The translations under genes and the position numbers were made by a program. Positions 31,563 to 43,237 of a stretch of 64,000 nt of DNA are shown one piece after another; the stretch's first letter is position 1; the number at the start of each line of letters is the position of its first letter. The notes under the pieces were generated by a model that was not told the DNA's origin, did no database searches, and saw nothing but the letters and a program-made list of their open reading frames with translations. The DNA comes from Myrica gale. Taxonomy: Eukaryota; Streptophyta; Magnoliopsida; Fagales; Myricaceae. The stretch spans positions 10,610,501-10,674,500 of the forward strand of contig OZ005613.1 of assembly GCA_963930655.1 (NCBI GenBank), read 5' to 3'.

Positions 31563-33462
31563 TCTTCAATACCCAAGTCGCCAAATATTGCAAAAACAAC
31601 ATAAGAGAAAAGGGTGACTCCTATTGACTCAGTAAGGTGGGAGTGGGGAAAGGCATGATCAAACAAATATAGTGCATATAATTCACTTAAGCATGATGTA
31701 GAACAAACTTCCAGGTCAATAAGTATGAACGTAGATAATTTAAAATATGCAATGCATCACACTATCATTTGTTCCTGAGCAGTTTCCGATATCAGCTCTG
31801 TTCACCCCCAGAGTCAGTTTATGCGTACCCTCCCCTCCTATGGGACTATCTCATGCTTCCAGCACGAGGACCCTTAACATAACATTACGCCTTAGCGTTC
31901 ATAAAGGAGCCCACTCACTCCCTGTAGTGGGGGGTTGCACATCTCCTAAGTGTCCGGTACCGCCACTACCATTCGGGGAACCCTCGCAGACTAGGGGGTT
32001 CCTCAATTTCGTTAAAGTACATGTGTAACAATGCACACTAATTTGATATGAATTTGAAAGAGACATAAATAACATAACATGTTCAAAGAATAATTATTGA
32101 CAATTGAAACAACCATTATAATAACTAGAGAATTTCAGACCATTAAACTCCAATGAAGGCCTATTGGGCCTCGTTAGACCACACTGTGCCTTCTCCCAGA
32201 GTATTAGTGGACATGGTGTCTTTTTAGGGGTATTGGGCCTAAAATCCATTTAGTTTCCTACACGGGCTTTGTGATTTGAGCCCTTATTCCAACTTAGATT
32301 GAGCTCAAATTTGATCCCCCCTATCAGTTTTTCTTTATCTATCCAACCATGTAATCATTTTATCATTTTGGACCCTTTTACCCTACAGAATCAGGCAAAA
32401 TGTCGAATCTGCCCTCAAAGACCTCCAGGGACATTTTCAACCTTTTCCTTCATCATTTTGGGCTGAAATTTTTACAGACATCCTAATATTAGATAAGGAT
32501 ACTATCTGCAAAGTTCCATGCAAAAATAAAACCTATAGATTAGGGTTGATTTGGACAGCGTCTGTACTTGACTAAAAGCCCTAGCTAAGTGTTCATGCAT
32601 TTGATCAATCATCGCATTTAGAAAATTTAGGCTAATGATACATCTAATCTACCGATACATATGAATTTAAAGAGCGCATGACATAAGGATTCTTCAAGAA
32701 AATTAAAGGCAAACAATGATCATTTTGCAACATCATCATAGAATATGCACAAGACATCATCTTAATGCTTTCATCTTTCCATAACCTCTTTCTTGAGCTC
32801 AAGGCTCCTTTCTTTGGCCCCATTTGGCCTCTTCTTGATCAGGGATACTTTCATGCCTCTTGGTCATCATCATACTTATTATTGCATCATCATTTCATAT
32901 CACATATGCTTAACATTGTATCATAAAACCATGGAGTGCAACATGCAACATGCAATATCATTTTCATTGACCAACCCGTGGTCTATAAGGCCTATCTCCA
33001 CTGTCATAGCTCATAGAGAAAATCAAGAACTCTTTTGAATAATCAAACCAACTCAGCAAGCAATCTTATACACATGTTATAAGAAATATTCATCAAGCTT
33101 TAACATGCAAGGTGTCTAGATTAGGTTTTACTTCATAGCACCTATGAACCTTTCTTTTCGCAAAACCTTAAAACCAACATAACCCTAACATGTTCATCAT
33201 TGAATCACAGTTCTATGCACACAAATAAGCATGATCAATTAACACAAGAGAACATATTATCCATCCTCAACAAAACACAAGAACCTAAACCCTTACCTTG
33301 GTGATCTCGGGTAGTTCTTGATGTTCTCCTATTAACACAAGATCTATTGGTTAATGCAACTGATATAAGGCTAAGAAGAAGTGGAAATGATGATGAGGAA
33401 GTAGAGAAGAGGAGGTGCAAGGGAGTGTTCAAGGCCTTGACCGAACCCTTTTGCCAACTTAC

Positions 33463-33600
33463 CTTGGCATGAAAGTTTTCACCTTCCTTCTCTTCTTCTC
33501 CTCTTTCTCTCATTCTTCTTCTTTCTTTCTCTCCTTCCTTTCCCTCTTGGCCGAATGCTTTCAACACTCACTCTTTACTCTCAAGCTTAAATGGCCTGCT
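33463..33600 (-). promoter_or_regulatory. Purine-rich leader and splice donor of LTR E
   Basis: On the minus strand a GAGA/GAAG-rich stretch runs into ATGCCAAG|GTAAGTTGG, a near-perfect plant 5' splice site. Equivalent leader-plus-donor pairs occur in LTR A (donor 9886), C (20452) and D (53721). This marks the likely transcribed 5' part of the LTR. Confidence 0.6.
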
Positions 33601-34785
33601 GTTGGTGTGAGAAATGCATCGCAAGGGTTGACTTTTATAGCCAACCTTGCCATCATTAGGTCAAGGGGCGGCTACCACAAGCAAGCCCCTTGATTGGGTG
33701 GCTTGGGCGGCATAAGGGCTGGAGGAGCCAAATGGCACACTCCCCCTTCCCTAGGTGCTGATCAAGGACGCTTACACAAGCTAAATTCATTTCAAAATAA
33801 CATCAATTGTGATTGCAAGCAAGCACAACCGGGTGGTCCAATTTTGCATCTTACTATTCATGCAACAAAGGCTAAAAACATGGGACAAGGGAAAAGGACA
33901 AAGAGAACAAGACAAAACCAAGATGTCCTTGTGTGTGTCGTGTGCCCTAGGGATGAGACAGAGAGAGAGTGGGACCAACATGACATCAAAGTAGACCTAG
34001 GTTGACAAAATAATTAGCTAAGTTACAAAGTTAATCAATGCATATGTTAGAAAAAGGAAATAGGTAATTAGTCAAGTAATTAACCAAGATTAGTGATAGA
34101 ATAATCAAGATTGACACTAGGTAAAGATTTTAGATGTAAACAAGAGAACGAAAAGGGAAAGAGGTTAAGCATACCAAAATCCATTAGTGCAATTAGAACC
34201 GAATGAATCATGTGTCAAGAAATCAAACCTAGTATTTAGAATATATTAAATATGAGCTATTGATGTATACTTAGGAAAAATATCATGTGTTTAAATCAAG
34301 CAATAGGAATATTGAGGTTTTAATATGAGAATGGAAGAATTTTGAATGCACGAAGACCGATAAAATAGAGACGATCACGATCATAATCATTAATAGGCTA
34401 AATATGAGAAATCAAGGAAATTAGGGAAATTAGAGAAATCTGGAAATTTAGGGAAGGGGTGTCACATGTGACGATTCTAATTGTCACTCAGTTAGGACGA
34501 TTTGCAATTTGTCACCCAGTATAGAATCCGGACGGTGTATTTGGAAGTCCAGATGGTGTTTATTTTTTGTGAAGATTTTTACCGTCACTCATTGGCGACG
34601 GTTATATGTCGTCAGTCCTGAAATACGTCCGGACGCGGTTTTGAGTGGTCCGGACAGTATTGTGGTTCTTGAATGATATTTGTTGACAAAATTAATATTT
34701 TGACAGGGAAAGACTACTTTAGGTGACAAAATTTGGTTTGAAACCCAGATTTTTGTCACCTAAAATGTTATTTCTTGTAGTGCCT

Positions 34786-35567
34786 TGTTGCTCCAATTCA
34801 AGAACAACCTCTGGTTCAACCCTACTTATTCGAAAAAATTGGTACATTGGTCGAATAAGATTGTCGATTGTTGTTCGTGGGAAGGTGTAGCCTTTTCAGT
34901 CTCGGCTTTCTCCATAACTTGAATTTGGCTGACAACAAATTTAGTTTTTCCAAAATTTTGAACCAGTTTATAAGGCTCAAGAATTTGAGTTATTTGAATT
35001 TGTCAACTACTGGCTTTTAGGTATCATCCCCTCGAGATTTTACACCTCACAATGTTGGTTACCCTTGATTTATCCTCCAACTATGTACCTCGTATTCATT
35101 TGTATCTGCTTTTAGCTATGCTAGTCCAGAACCTTTCGGAGCTCATGGAACTTTATCTTGATGGTGTACTTGTATTAGAAGAAGGGTTTGGGTGGTGTCA
35201 ACACTTGTCAGCTTCATTGTCAAATCTGAGTGTGTTGAGCATGAAGCATTGTGGTCTGTCAGTGTCTCTTGATTCTTGCTTATCGAAACTTCCTGAATCT
35301 TTCTGTTATTATTTGGACGGCAACACATTTTCTACTCGAGTGCAAGAATCTTTCACAGATTTCAAAAAATTGACATCCTTGAATTTAGCTTCATGCGAGT
35401 TGAATGGAAAGTTTTCAAAAAATATTTTTCAGATTCCAGTGCTACAAATGCTCGACTTATCATCAAATGACCTACTTCAAAGTTTTTTGCTAGAATTTCC
35501 TTGGAATGGACCTCTTCAAAGGCTTCTTCTTGCGCATACAAGTTTTTCTGGGACGTTACCTGTCACG
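34786..35567 (+). pseudogene. LRR receptor-like protein (Cf/EIX type), interrupted fragment
   Basis: Continuation of the RLP fragment at 23012. It reads SLLLQFKNNLWFNPTYSKK, LVHWSNKIVDCCSWEGVA (the LRRNT cap with CCxWxGV) and, after a frame change and a large deletion, LHNLNLADNKFSFSKI. A clean 179-codon frame (35052-35591) follows with LRR repeats LSNLSVLSMKHCGLS, LTSLNLASCELNGKF and LQMLDLSSNDLL. The match stops at SGTLP, where an LTR end (TGTCACGCCC) begins at 35568. Family members are plasma-membrane immune receptors without a kinase. Two transposon breaks plus frameshifts make this a pseudogene. Confidence 0.85.
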
Positions 35568-36960
35568 CCCTGTGTTAGTACTTACCCCTAGGCTCACGTA
35601 TAGTAATTGAATGCACATAAGCGGGGATTACCACATGAAAGAACTCTAAGATTGCTTAAATGCCCTCGAATTTACTTTGCAGAAGACTTAGGAATTAAAA
35701 AGGATATTTTTAATAAGGAAAATCGTTAAAAATTATAAAAGTCCATGGTAATTTAAACGTATTTAGGAAAATCTTACATATTAAACATAGTGCATAACTC
35801 GTGCTTGAAACCTTTTTATGCATGCATTAAGTAGTCTTATTCTCTATTGTTGTCGTTAAAGATGAAGCATACATTTTAGTACATTAGGCGGCTTCTAGTA
35901 TCTCATTGGCATCTGAATGTGTCTGTGGATGGAGAAAGAGAGAGAGATTTTTGGGTATCCCCCAATAGCGATAAGTTTTGAAATTAAGAATCAACCTTTT
36001 CCAGAAAAAGGAGGGGGAACGTCTTAGGTGAAAGGGATGGAATGTCACGCCCAAACACTAGTCTGAAGGGGGCTAATGACAGCCGCAAGTTTCTCAATGA
36101 TGAATGCTCCAACGCACTTAACTTAATCTTGCAACGAAATATTTTTATTATTATTATTTTGAACTTGTTATTAACAATTTCGAAGTCATGAGTCACTTTT
36201 AGTTTTTGAAAATACTACTTAAAAATTTATTTTCTTATCACTGACTGCCACGTAGATCCTCACGCGTTCTTACGTAGCGTACAAATATGTAAGTAGATAT
36301 ATGCTAAGTTAAACGTATACCTATACCACATAACATGCATTGGGGAACATTTAGAAATTTAATCTCAAACAATAACTCAAGCAATAAGTTATGACTACAT
36401 CATTGTTCAAAATATAAGTTACTTAGTTTAATTTATACAAAGTCTTAAGATAGTCTTGTAGCCTAAATATGCCACGAGAACCGTCGTACCTTGAGCTTTT
36501 AGCATAACATGTATATTGTCTCTGAAATCTTGTTTGAGATCAGTAGTGCATTATGTGGTATTTAGTGAATAAGTATATTGATTTAGTGATGATTTGGAGA
36601 TTAATTAGTACTTGATGTATTTAGTTCAAAACTTTGATTAGGATATGATTAAGTGAGATTTGGAGTTCGCACGTAACTGAGTTTTTATTCTGGATGTTGA
36701 AGAGCATGTATTGGATCAATTTAATTTTTTAAGCTAGTAAGATGGGTTTTTCCTCGAAAACCGAACCACGTGATTTTACTTTACTAATATGTTGTGAGTT
36801 CATCCACGAGTTTATGGTTCAAATTTGGAGATTTTTTATTTTTCAGAAGCAAATAGATTGATTATAGAAGCAAGTAGGTTATTTAATGATCATCACTTGA
36901 ATTTTGAGGAATTAGCAAAACTTAGCCATTAAGTAAAGGAATTTTGGAGCAATTTAAGAA
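35568..36960 (-). mobile_element. Fragments of long gypsy-type LTRs interrupting the RLP gene
   Basis: At 35568 the sequence TGTCACGCCCTGTGTTAGTAC, followed by CCCCTAGGCTCACG, closely matches the outer end of LTR E at 30758. At 36042, TGTCACGCCCAAACAC with GACAGCCGCAAG matches the outer end of LTRs D and F. Both are minus-sense LTR 3' ends without matching opposite ends in the window, so they are truncated or rearranged copies. The remaining sequence is unassigned. Confidence 0.55.
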
Positions 36961-37432
36961 TCATTTCTAAATCGATATTTTTCTAAAATGATAAGAGAAG
37001 CCAAAGCCCAGGAATGTACTACCTTAATTCAGGGAACAAGGTTAGTAGCTGAGTATGCTGCTAAGTTTATAGAATTATCTCGATTTGCTTTATATTTGAT
37101 TTCTGATGAGGGTAAGAAATCCCGTAAGTTTGAGAGAGGATTGCAGTCTCGTATTAAGGATAAAGTTTGTTGTCATAAGTTTGAGAATTTCCAGCAGTTA
37201 GTTGATAGAGCCTCGATTGTGGAATGTTCTTTAGAGAACAATGTTATTATTAATGAAAAAAAATAAGAAACGATCTTTCCAAGGAAATCAATCCCAAGGA
37301 CAGTCATTAGGGAAGAGATGAGGCAATTTTGGAAATAGAGGCAACGGGCAAGGGGATAGAAGAAATGGTACTAGTGCTACAGGGATCGTTTGTTTTACTT
37401 GTGGAAAGTTAGGTCATTTTGCTCGAGATTGT
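36960..37432 (+). pseudogene. Ty3/gypsy gag fragment with CCHC zinc knuckle
   Basis: Retrotransposon gag, capsid region and nucleocapsid knuckle. The frame 36988-37266 contains VAEYAAKFIELSRFALYLIS, KKSRKFERGL and FENFQQLVDRASIVE, the Retrotrans_gag family core of chromovirus elements. After frame changes, CFTCGKLGHFARDC at 37391-37432 is a CX2CX4HX4C knuckle. It is cut off after the knuckle, with no protease or pol. It is on the strand opposite to the nearby LTR fragments, so it belongs to another insertion. Confidence 0.8.
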
Positions 37433-38220
37433 TCCTTTTTTTCCCTTTCGCTTTATTCCTTTCATTTTCTTCTTTGCTTTTGTTTTAGATGTTTCGGAGA
37501 AGGAAAATAGATTTGCACTTCATGCTTGGCATGTGTTCCTCTAGTTACGTATTTTGACCAGTCGGAGTTAGTGCTTGTATGTTTTAGCCGGGTTGATCTG
37601 TTGCAATTTTGCAATTGTTACTAAGCATTTGACAAGGATTTCATGATGTTACATCATGCAAATAATTACCCAATTGTCATGAACCTTCGATCCTACCACA
37701 TAACGAGACATTGTTGAAGTTCCACAATGCTGCTCCCTACGAGCATTCTTAGAACAAACGTGTTGGATGCAATGTAAAATATTATTAAAGACTTGAGTGA
37801 CAATCTCTTGAAACCAATTGATTTGGGGAGTAACGATGACTTAATGGTGTAATCTTTGATTGAGCTATCTTTAAGAACCTATGAAACTTAATCCAATAAC
37901 CTTTGTTTCCTGAATATGTGGTCAGCAATACAATGACGGAACCTATCTCTGCTCATTTAATTCAACAGCATGTTGAGTTTATCTTGAATTGTAGCTAATG
38001 GTCAGCTTTCTAGTTTCATAGTCGTGGTTCATCCAGAGATAAGGAGTAAGATTGGATCTGCATACCTTACCAAGCAGTTCTGGAAAGAGTTTCCAAATTC
38101 AAACAACCATGAGTGCTCAAAGATTTGAACCGCATAGCTAACTAGAGATGCATATTATTCAACCTGAACCATTTTCCTTTTTGTTGAATTTAAGCAAAGC
38201 AACTTCCTCTGCTATTAAAG
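37433..38220. other. No recognisable gene or element
   Basis: Low-complexity T-rich start, then unique-looking sequence. No frame above chance length and no terminal repeats seen. Confidence 0.45.
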
Positions 38221-38619
38221 TGTTACACATGGAAGAGAAGGGAAGTGAAGGAAGATAAAGGTGGGTGCTTTTGGCTTTTGCTTGAAAGGGAGAAAGGCTG
38301 CTGAAGTTTGGAAGAGACTTGTCTTCGGTTGGGTCTATAGGCTTTAGCTTATTTTGGATTATATCATTTGGTAGTTGGGCCACTAATGTTAAGGACTTTT
38401 CATTCTATTTTAGCCTTAGTTTGGGCCTTATCACCAGATCCAACCAGGATTGGTCACCTAGGTTAAATCTCCTTGTCGTCTACCTTTTCCCATTAAGAAA
38501 TCTGTATCATCCTATTTGGGAGAAACCTGGAGGTTTGCTACCTCGAATCAATCAATGTAATTTTCATTTGAAGATAATATAGTTACAGAATTTATCCATT
38601 ACAATCCTAATTTGTTACA

Positions 38620-38800
38620 ATTTGTGGCCCTAGCAAATAGACTTAAAGGGTTGGATGAAGGGGACAAACTACATTGTTTCTTAAGTGGGTTAAAGGATGA
38701 AATTAGACTAATGGTGAAGATATTAAATCCAAACAATATACATTCGGCTTATGGGCTTGCCAAGCTACAAGAAGATAATTTTTGGTGGTGAATAAGAGGA
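38620..38800 (+). pseudogene. Gypsy gag remnant of the two-LTR element
   Basis: Reads FVALANRLKGLDEGDKLHCF, LSGLKDEIRLMVKIL and HSAYGLAKLQED, a gag segment typical of chromoviral gypsy elements. It follows LTR1 with no primer-binding site between, so the 5' untranslated region and gag N-terminus were deleted. Confidence 0.75.
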
Positions 38801-38853
38801 ACAACAATTACAGCCGAATTTCAGCATACCAACAATAATCCTCCTGCTGGATG

Positions 38854-40790
38854 ACTCACTCTAAAATGAGCAGTTACATTAGTTTGTAATCCTGGAGGTC
38901 CTGCTAAATGATAGTTATGAGAAGTCTGATGTGGCTGATACTGGTGCTGAGGAGGAGCCTGATGAGTTGTCTGCAGAGAAGGTGGTGCATAGGACTGAGA
39001 AGGTGGTGCATAGGACTGAGAAGGTTGCTGAAAATGTGAAAAAGATTGACCAAATTAATCATTCCTCCACGAAAAATTCGGATAATTCATCCACCCTGGA
39101 TTATAAGTGTTAGAGAAGATTGATTTGGTGCTCTGTTAACTCAATTCGCTTATTGCAGTTGATCAGACTCACTCTCTTTAATAACTGCATAATCAGACAA
39201 TCCTGAGTCTTATGGCTAGAATCGACACATAGATAACACACCTCCACTGCTTTTACGGCCTTCATATTCTCTAATTCAATAACCTCTAACCTCCTAGTCA
39301 AAGCAGTAATACGAGCTTGGACATTAGTATCCTCTTTGATTTCATATTTACCCCCACAACCAATTGCTCTGAGCAGTTGTACTGCCAATCGTACCCAATC
39401 AAATAGTGTATTCCATTGTTGGGCACTTTCAACAAGGTAATCAAAGAACTTCAATGCTTTATCAGGTTTCTTGCTAAAGAATTCCCCGTTGCACATAGTT
39501 TGAACAAACTGTTTGCGTTCAGGAGTAAGTGCGGTACAAAAGTAGTTGACCAGCCTCCAAGACTCAAACCCATGATGTGGTCAAATGTTCATCAGATTCT
39601 TAAACCTTTCCCAACAAGCGTGGAAGGTCTCATCACCTCTCTGCATAAATTGACTAATTTGCTCTTGCAAAAATTGAATTCTCTGAAAAGGAAAAAATTT
39701 ATGTAAGAACTCACGTTGCATATCAGACCAGCTAGAGATAGAATTAGGCCTCAAAGAATTAAACGAAATCTGCTCTTTATCCTTTAAAGATAAAAAAATA
39801 AACAAAGTCTAATAAACTCATCGGTGCAAACTCTAGTAATAAAAGTAGTGCATGCCAACTCAAAGTCCGTCAGGTACTGGTAAGGACTCTCAGAATCCAT
39901 CCTGTGGAACTGATGTATCACTGACATCATACCATACTTAATCGTAAAATTAGGTGCATCATTAGAGAAAACAATGCAGGATGGTGTAGTGATTCGTGTG
40001 GGCTGCAAAAAATCTTTAAGAGTACATAGTGCAGGTGCAGTCATAACTTCTTCAAAATTCTCTTCCCCAAAAGGACTGTATAAATCAATTTTAGAATCCT
40101 CACTTGTAAAAGAGACAGAAGAACTATATATCTCTGTGCTGTGAATATCACTACTAGTAATGAGTATAATTCTGTATCACCTATTTGAAATGTCTCTGGC
40201 ATCAGACATCAATCCAAATAGCAGAAGTTCACCAATACAGTAGAAAACAAATAAAGATGCAACAGAAATAAGGTAACTCAAATATAAAAGATTTTTTTTA
40301 GAATATGAGAAAAATATAAAATAAAGGAAAATCACTAGTTTGAAATTAAGTCTAACAATCCCCGACAACGGCGCCAAAAACTTAACTCACTCTAAAATGA
40401 GCAGCGCAAAGGCTATTCCAAGTGTAGGAGTTATGTCTTTTAATAATTAATGCAAAAAGTGAGATCGTCTCCTCAGAGAAAATAGATTAATTTCAAACTT
40501 GCATAAAAGAAACGATGAGAAAATAAAAAAGCGCTTACAAAACACAGTTCGGATTCATATTTTTGGATTTTTGACAGTTTGTAACGAAATTAAAACAATA
40601 CAAAACATAAACTAAGAGTATAACAAGCATTAAAGTAAATAAAGAAAAATAAACAACAGTAAATAAAATGACGAAAAGTAAATAACAAGAATTAAAGGAC
40701 ATAAATTAAATAACAATAAGTAAAGGACGAAAATTAAATAATAGAATTTAAATGACAATGAATAAAAAAAGCACAAGATTCTTGGATAAA
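38854..40790 (-). mobile_element. Tat/Athila-type gypsy insertion, truncated
   Basis: On the minus strand the PBS-like TGGCGCCGTTGTCGGGGA (40358-40375) is the tRNA-Asp-type site usual in Athila/Tat elements. The gag-like frames lie downstream of it. The sequence CTGCTCATTTTAGAGTGAGT occurs next to the PBS (about 40386-40405) and again at the other extreme (about 38857-38876), consistent with LTR 3' ends and a deletion from gag to the end of the 3' LTR. Outer boundaries are approximate. The stretch 40406-40790 is an AT-rich LTR part. Confidence 0.65.
38877..40044 (-). pseudogene. Tat/Athila-type gag, broken
   Basis: Minus-strand gag pieces in order: 40044-39784 (DAPNFTIKYGMMSVIHQF and ESPYQYLTDFELACTTF); 39805-39581 (FNSLRPNSISSWSDMQREFL, HKFFPFQRIQFLQ, FHACWERFKNLMNI, the Retrotrans_gag core); 39496-39110 (ALKFFDYLVESAQQW, CYLCVDSSHKTQDC knuckle). 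A Pro/Gln/Ser-rich tail with SNTYNPGWMNYPNFSWRND follows at about 39110-38880. Stops and frameshifts separate the pieces. Protease and pol are missing. Confidence 0.75.
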
Positions 40791-40794
40791 ATAA

Positions 40795-41425
40795 CACATG
40801 TCCACAAAGTTCTCTCCTTTTGAGGCTGTGTATGAATACTCACCTCCAAGAATACCAACCTATGAAGCAGGAACCACTACTGTGGCTGTTGTGGATACTG
40901 ATCTTTGAACCCGTGACCAGCTACTGCATCTCCTCCAAAAGACACAAAATAGGATGAGAAAACATGCAGACATTAAAAGAACAGAACGAGAGTTTCAACT
41001 TGGGGATCTGGTATACCTTCGACTCCACCCGTATCGGCAGATCTAGGTCAAACAACACCACAACATGAAGTTCTCACCCCGCTATTACGTCTAATTCGTC
41101 GTCACAGAATATATTGCAGCGATGGCTTACCGCTTGGAGCTTCCATTTGGAGCCCATATCCAACCGGCATAACACGTATCCCAGCTCAATAAGCATTTGG
41201 GACTTCGGGTGGACCCTTTTCCATCACTGCCTTCAGTGGACTCCTCCAAATCTATTCGACCAGAGCCCTTTGCCATCCTCGATCGCCGCATGAGAAATCT
41301 TGGCAACAGAGCCATCACTGAGCTTCTCGTCCACTGGCAGGGTCAAATAGCAGACGATGCAACTTGGGAACGATTCTAGCGGCTCCAAGATGACTTTCCC
41401 CACCTTGTGGGCAAGGTGTTTTAAA
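40795..41425 (+). pseudogene. Gypsy integrase C-terminus with chromodomain, broken
   Basis: Reads MSTKFSPFEAVYEYSPP, QNRMRKHADIKRTEREFQLG, DLVYLRLHPYRQ and LEL/PFGAHIQP, with stop codons. A chromodomain-like part follows: RRMRNLGNRAITELLVHWQG, DDATWERF, DDFPHLVGKVF. This is the 3' end of pol of a chromovirus (Tekay/Reina-like), directly before the polypurine tract of LTR2. At least four in-frame stops. Confidence 0.8.
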
Positions 41426-41551
41426 AGGGAGGGCATTGTTACACACAGAAGAGAAGGGAAGTGAATGAAGCTAAATGTGGGTTCTTTCGGCTTTCACGTG
41501 GAAGGGAGAAAGGCTGCTGGAGTTTGGAAGAGACTTCGAGAAGCTTAACGT

Positions 41552-41869
41552 TCTTCAGTTTAAACATGGCGTTTGTGTGTGTGTCTACAAGTTTAACAAA
41601 ATTTTACCAAAATTTTAACATAATTACATTATCATTCTCTCTCTTATTTTTTCTCTATTTTTTCACTTTTTACTAACTTTTTCATTTTTTCACTTACTTT
41701 TTTATTCTCTCTTCTTACTTTTTCTCTAACTTTGTTTCACTTTTTATTTAACTTTTTTCATTTTTTACTAGTTTTTTTACTTTTTCATTCTCTCTCCTCA
41801 CTTTTTCACAAAATACTAAAATTTTACCCTAAAAATTTACTTACACAAACACCATTCTTTAAACTGACT
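41552..41869. mobile_element. MITE inserted in LTR2 of the gypsy element
   Basis: Absent from LTR1. Ends CAGTTTAAACATGGCGTTTGTG and, inverted, CAGTTTAAAGAATGGTGTTTGTG are imperfect terminal repeats. The core is T/CT-rich low-complexity sequence. A related MITE lies at 24781-24980. The target duplication is unclear. Confidence 0.65.
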
Positions 41870-42187
41870 TGGTCTTCGGTTGGGTCTATGGGCTTTTGCT
41901 TATTTTGGATTCTATCATAAGGTAGTTGGGCCACTTTTGTTAAGGCCTTTTTAATTCTATTTTAGCCTTAGTTTGGGCTGGTCTTAATCCAGCCCCTTGT
42001 CACCGGATCCAGCACAAATTGGTCACCTAGGTTAAATATGCTTGACGTCTACCTTTTCGCATTAAGAAATCTATATCATCCTGTTTAGGAGAAACCTGGA
42101 GGTTTTCTACCTCGAATGAAGCAGTGTTATTATCATTTGAAGTGAATATAATTACAGAATTTAGCCATTACAATCTCATTTGTTACA

Positions 42188-43237
42188 TACAGCAGCGGGG
42201 AATCGTATGTTTTTCTTCGTTTTAGTTCTATTTATTTTCTTACGGAATTTGAAGATGATTTCCCAACAAATTAAGACGATTCCCCGACAAATTTTTTTTC
42301 TTCAAATTTGACAAGTTTCTTTGAAGCTTTTTTTCCCCTCATTTTAATATCTAAACTTGTCCATTTTTTTCGAGGCATTTTCCTCTGTTTGAATGCTCGC
42401 AATTAATATAATTTCCCATTCCTCTTCCTCTTCCTCTTCTTTTTCTGCTTCTACTTTTTTTCCAGTCACATCCAAGAGAACTAATCATTGGTTAGGATTG
42501 ATTAAACATCATTCAGTTCACAGCCACTTAGATTTTTATCATACCAAAATGATATCCAATAAACAATAAAGAAAATACAAAATGGACAAATATTATCATG
42601 GCAACCTCATACACTAAAAATGGCCTCTTATAGTTTCTCTTGATGTAAATTCAATTGTCTTAATTTTCAATTTAAGATGAGAAGGAATTTCCTCAACGGT
42701 TATCCATTAAGCAGGAGAAATACTATTTTAAATTAAAATGATAAGGCTGCAAGATTATGCCATACTCTTAGAACAACGGATTAACAAGGTCAGCTACATT
42801 GCTAATCCTCGTAAGTAAATAGCGTTATTTCGCTCCAGTAATTAGCTTTGAACAAAATTCTCAACCCTTCATTGTCAAAAAAGCATAGTTTAGGTATGTT
42901 ACATTAATTTGGCCAGATATGTTGCATCCAACACAAAAATGATCGCCACATTTGGCAGCAGGTAATTGGGACTCTGGAAGTAGGTATGGATAGAATTAAG
43001 GCTGCAGTATATAATTTTCTACAGAAAGAGCCACCAATCTCATCAATTTACAGACCTCAAAGCCTCGAACTGCATGGAGCCTCATATAGAAAATAAATAA
43101 TGACTTGAGAAGAAGATAGAACACTTGATTCATAGACTCAAACAGAAAGGCAATTTCTTTATTTACAAAACCAAAAGAAATTATCTAGATCAGAATCGAA
43201 TCATACCCCAACCCGAAAAGTATATTAAAAAAAAAGA
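42188..43237. other. Intergenic sequence, nothing recognised
   Basis: AT-rich, with a short CTTCCT run near 42420. No frames, inverted termini or RNA genes that I can support. Confidence 0.5.

Larger units (their letters stand above)
30758..34466 (-). mobile_element. LTR E: 3.7-kb gypsy-type solo LTR nested in the CACTA element
   Basis: Plus-strand ends are TGTCACGTCCAG and GGGGTGTCACA, with a perfect 5-bp target duplication TGTGA at 30753-30757 and 34467-34471. The sense strand is taken as minus because the purine-rich leader ends in CCAAG|GTAAGTTGG (donor at 33462) and the MKL frame reads on that strand. The GC-richer shared block is at about 31765-32000. It is a close inverted copy of LTR B from 13750 rightward. 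No gag or pol. Confidence 0.88.
23079..34782. mobile_element. CACTA (En/Spm) transposon, 11.7 kb, non-autonomous
   Basis: Left end CACTACAAGAAAAAATATTT and right end TTATTTCTTGTAGTG are CACTA terminal inverted repeats. The 3-bp target duplication CCT lies at 23076-23078 and 34783-34785. Subterminal and internal regions carry many copies of GTCCGAACG/CGTTCGGAC motifs. The minus strand holds a TNPA-type gene near the left end and a second transposon-associated gene (27514-28787). No TNPD transposase (Transposase_21) was found, so it should depend on a helper. Later insertions are a Mutator-type MITE, a 200-bp MITE and solo LTR E. Without LTR E it is about 8.0 kb. Confidence 0.92.
38221..42187 (+). 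mobile_element. Decayed Ty3/gypsy element with two LTRs and chromodomain remnant
   Basis: LTR1 is 38221-38619 and LTR2 41437-42187; both begin TGTTACACA and end TTTGTTACA, and they align throughout apart from a MITE in LTR2. A purine-rich AAAAGGGAGGGC tract (polypurine tract) directly precedes LTR2. Flanks TAAAG and TACAG are probable 5-bp target duplications with one change. The internal region is mostly deleted: a gag piece and the integrase C-terminus with chromodomain remain, split by a minus-strand Tat/Athila-type insertion. Confidence 0.85.

Noticed and set aside
33415..33693. 92-codon plus-strand frame in LTR E
   Set aside because: Phe/Ser-rich translation of the complement of the purine-rich leader; compositional artefact.
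34933..35050. Functional RLP gene
   Set aside because: A frame change, internal stop and deletion occur before the clean 179-codon frame, and the gene is cut at both sides by transposons.
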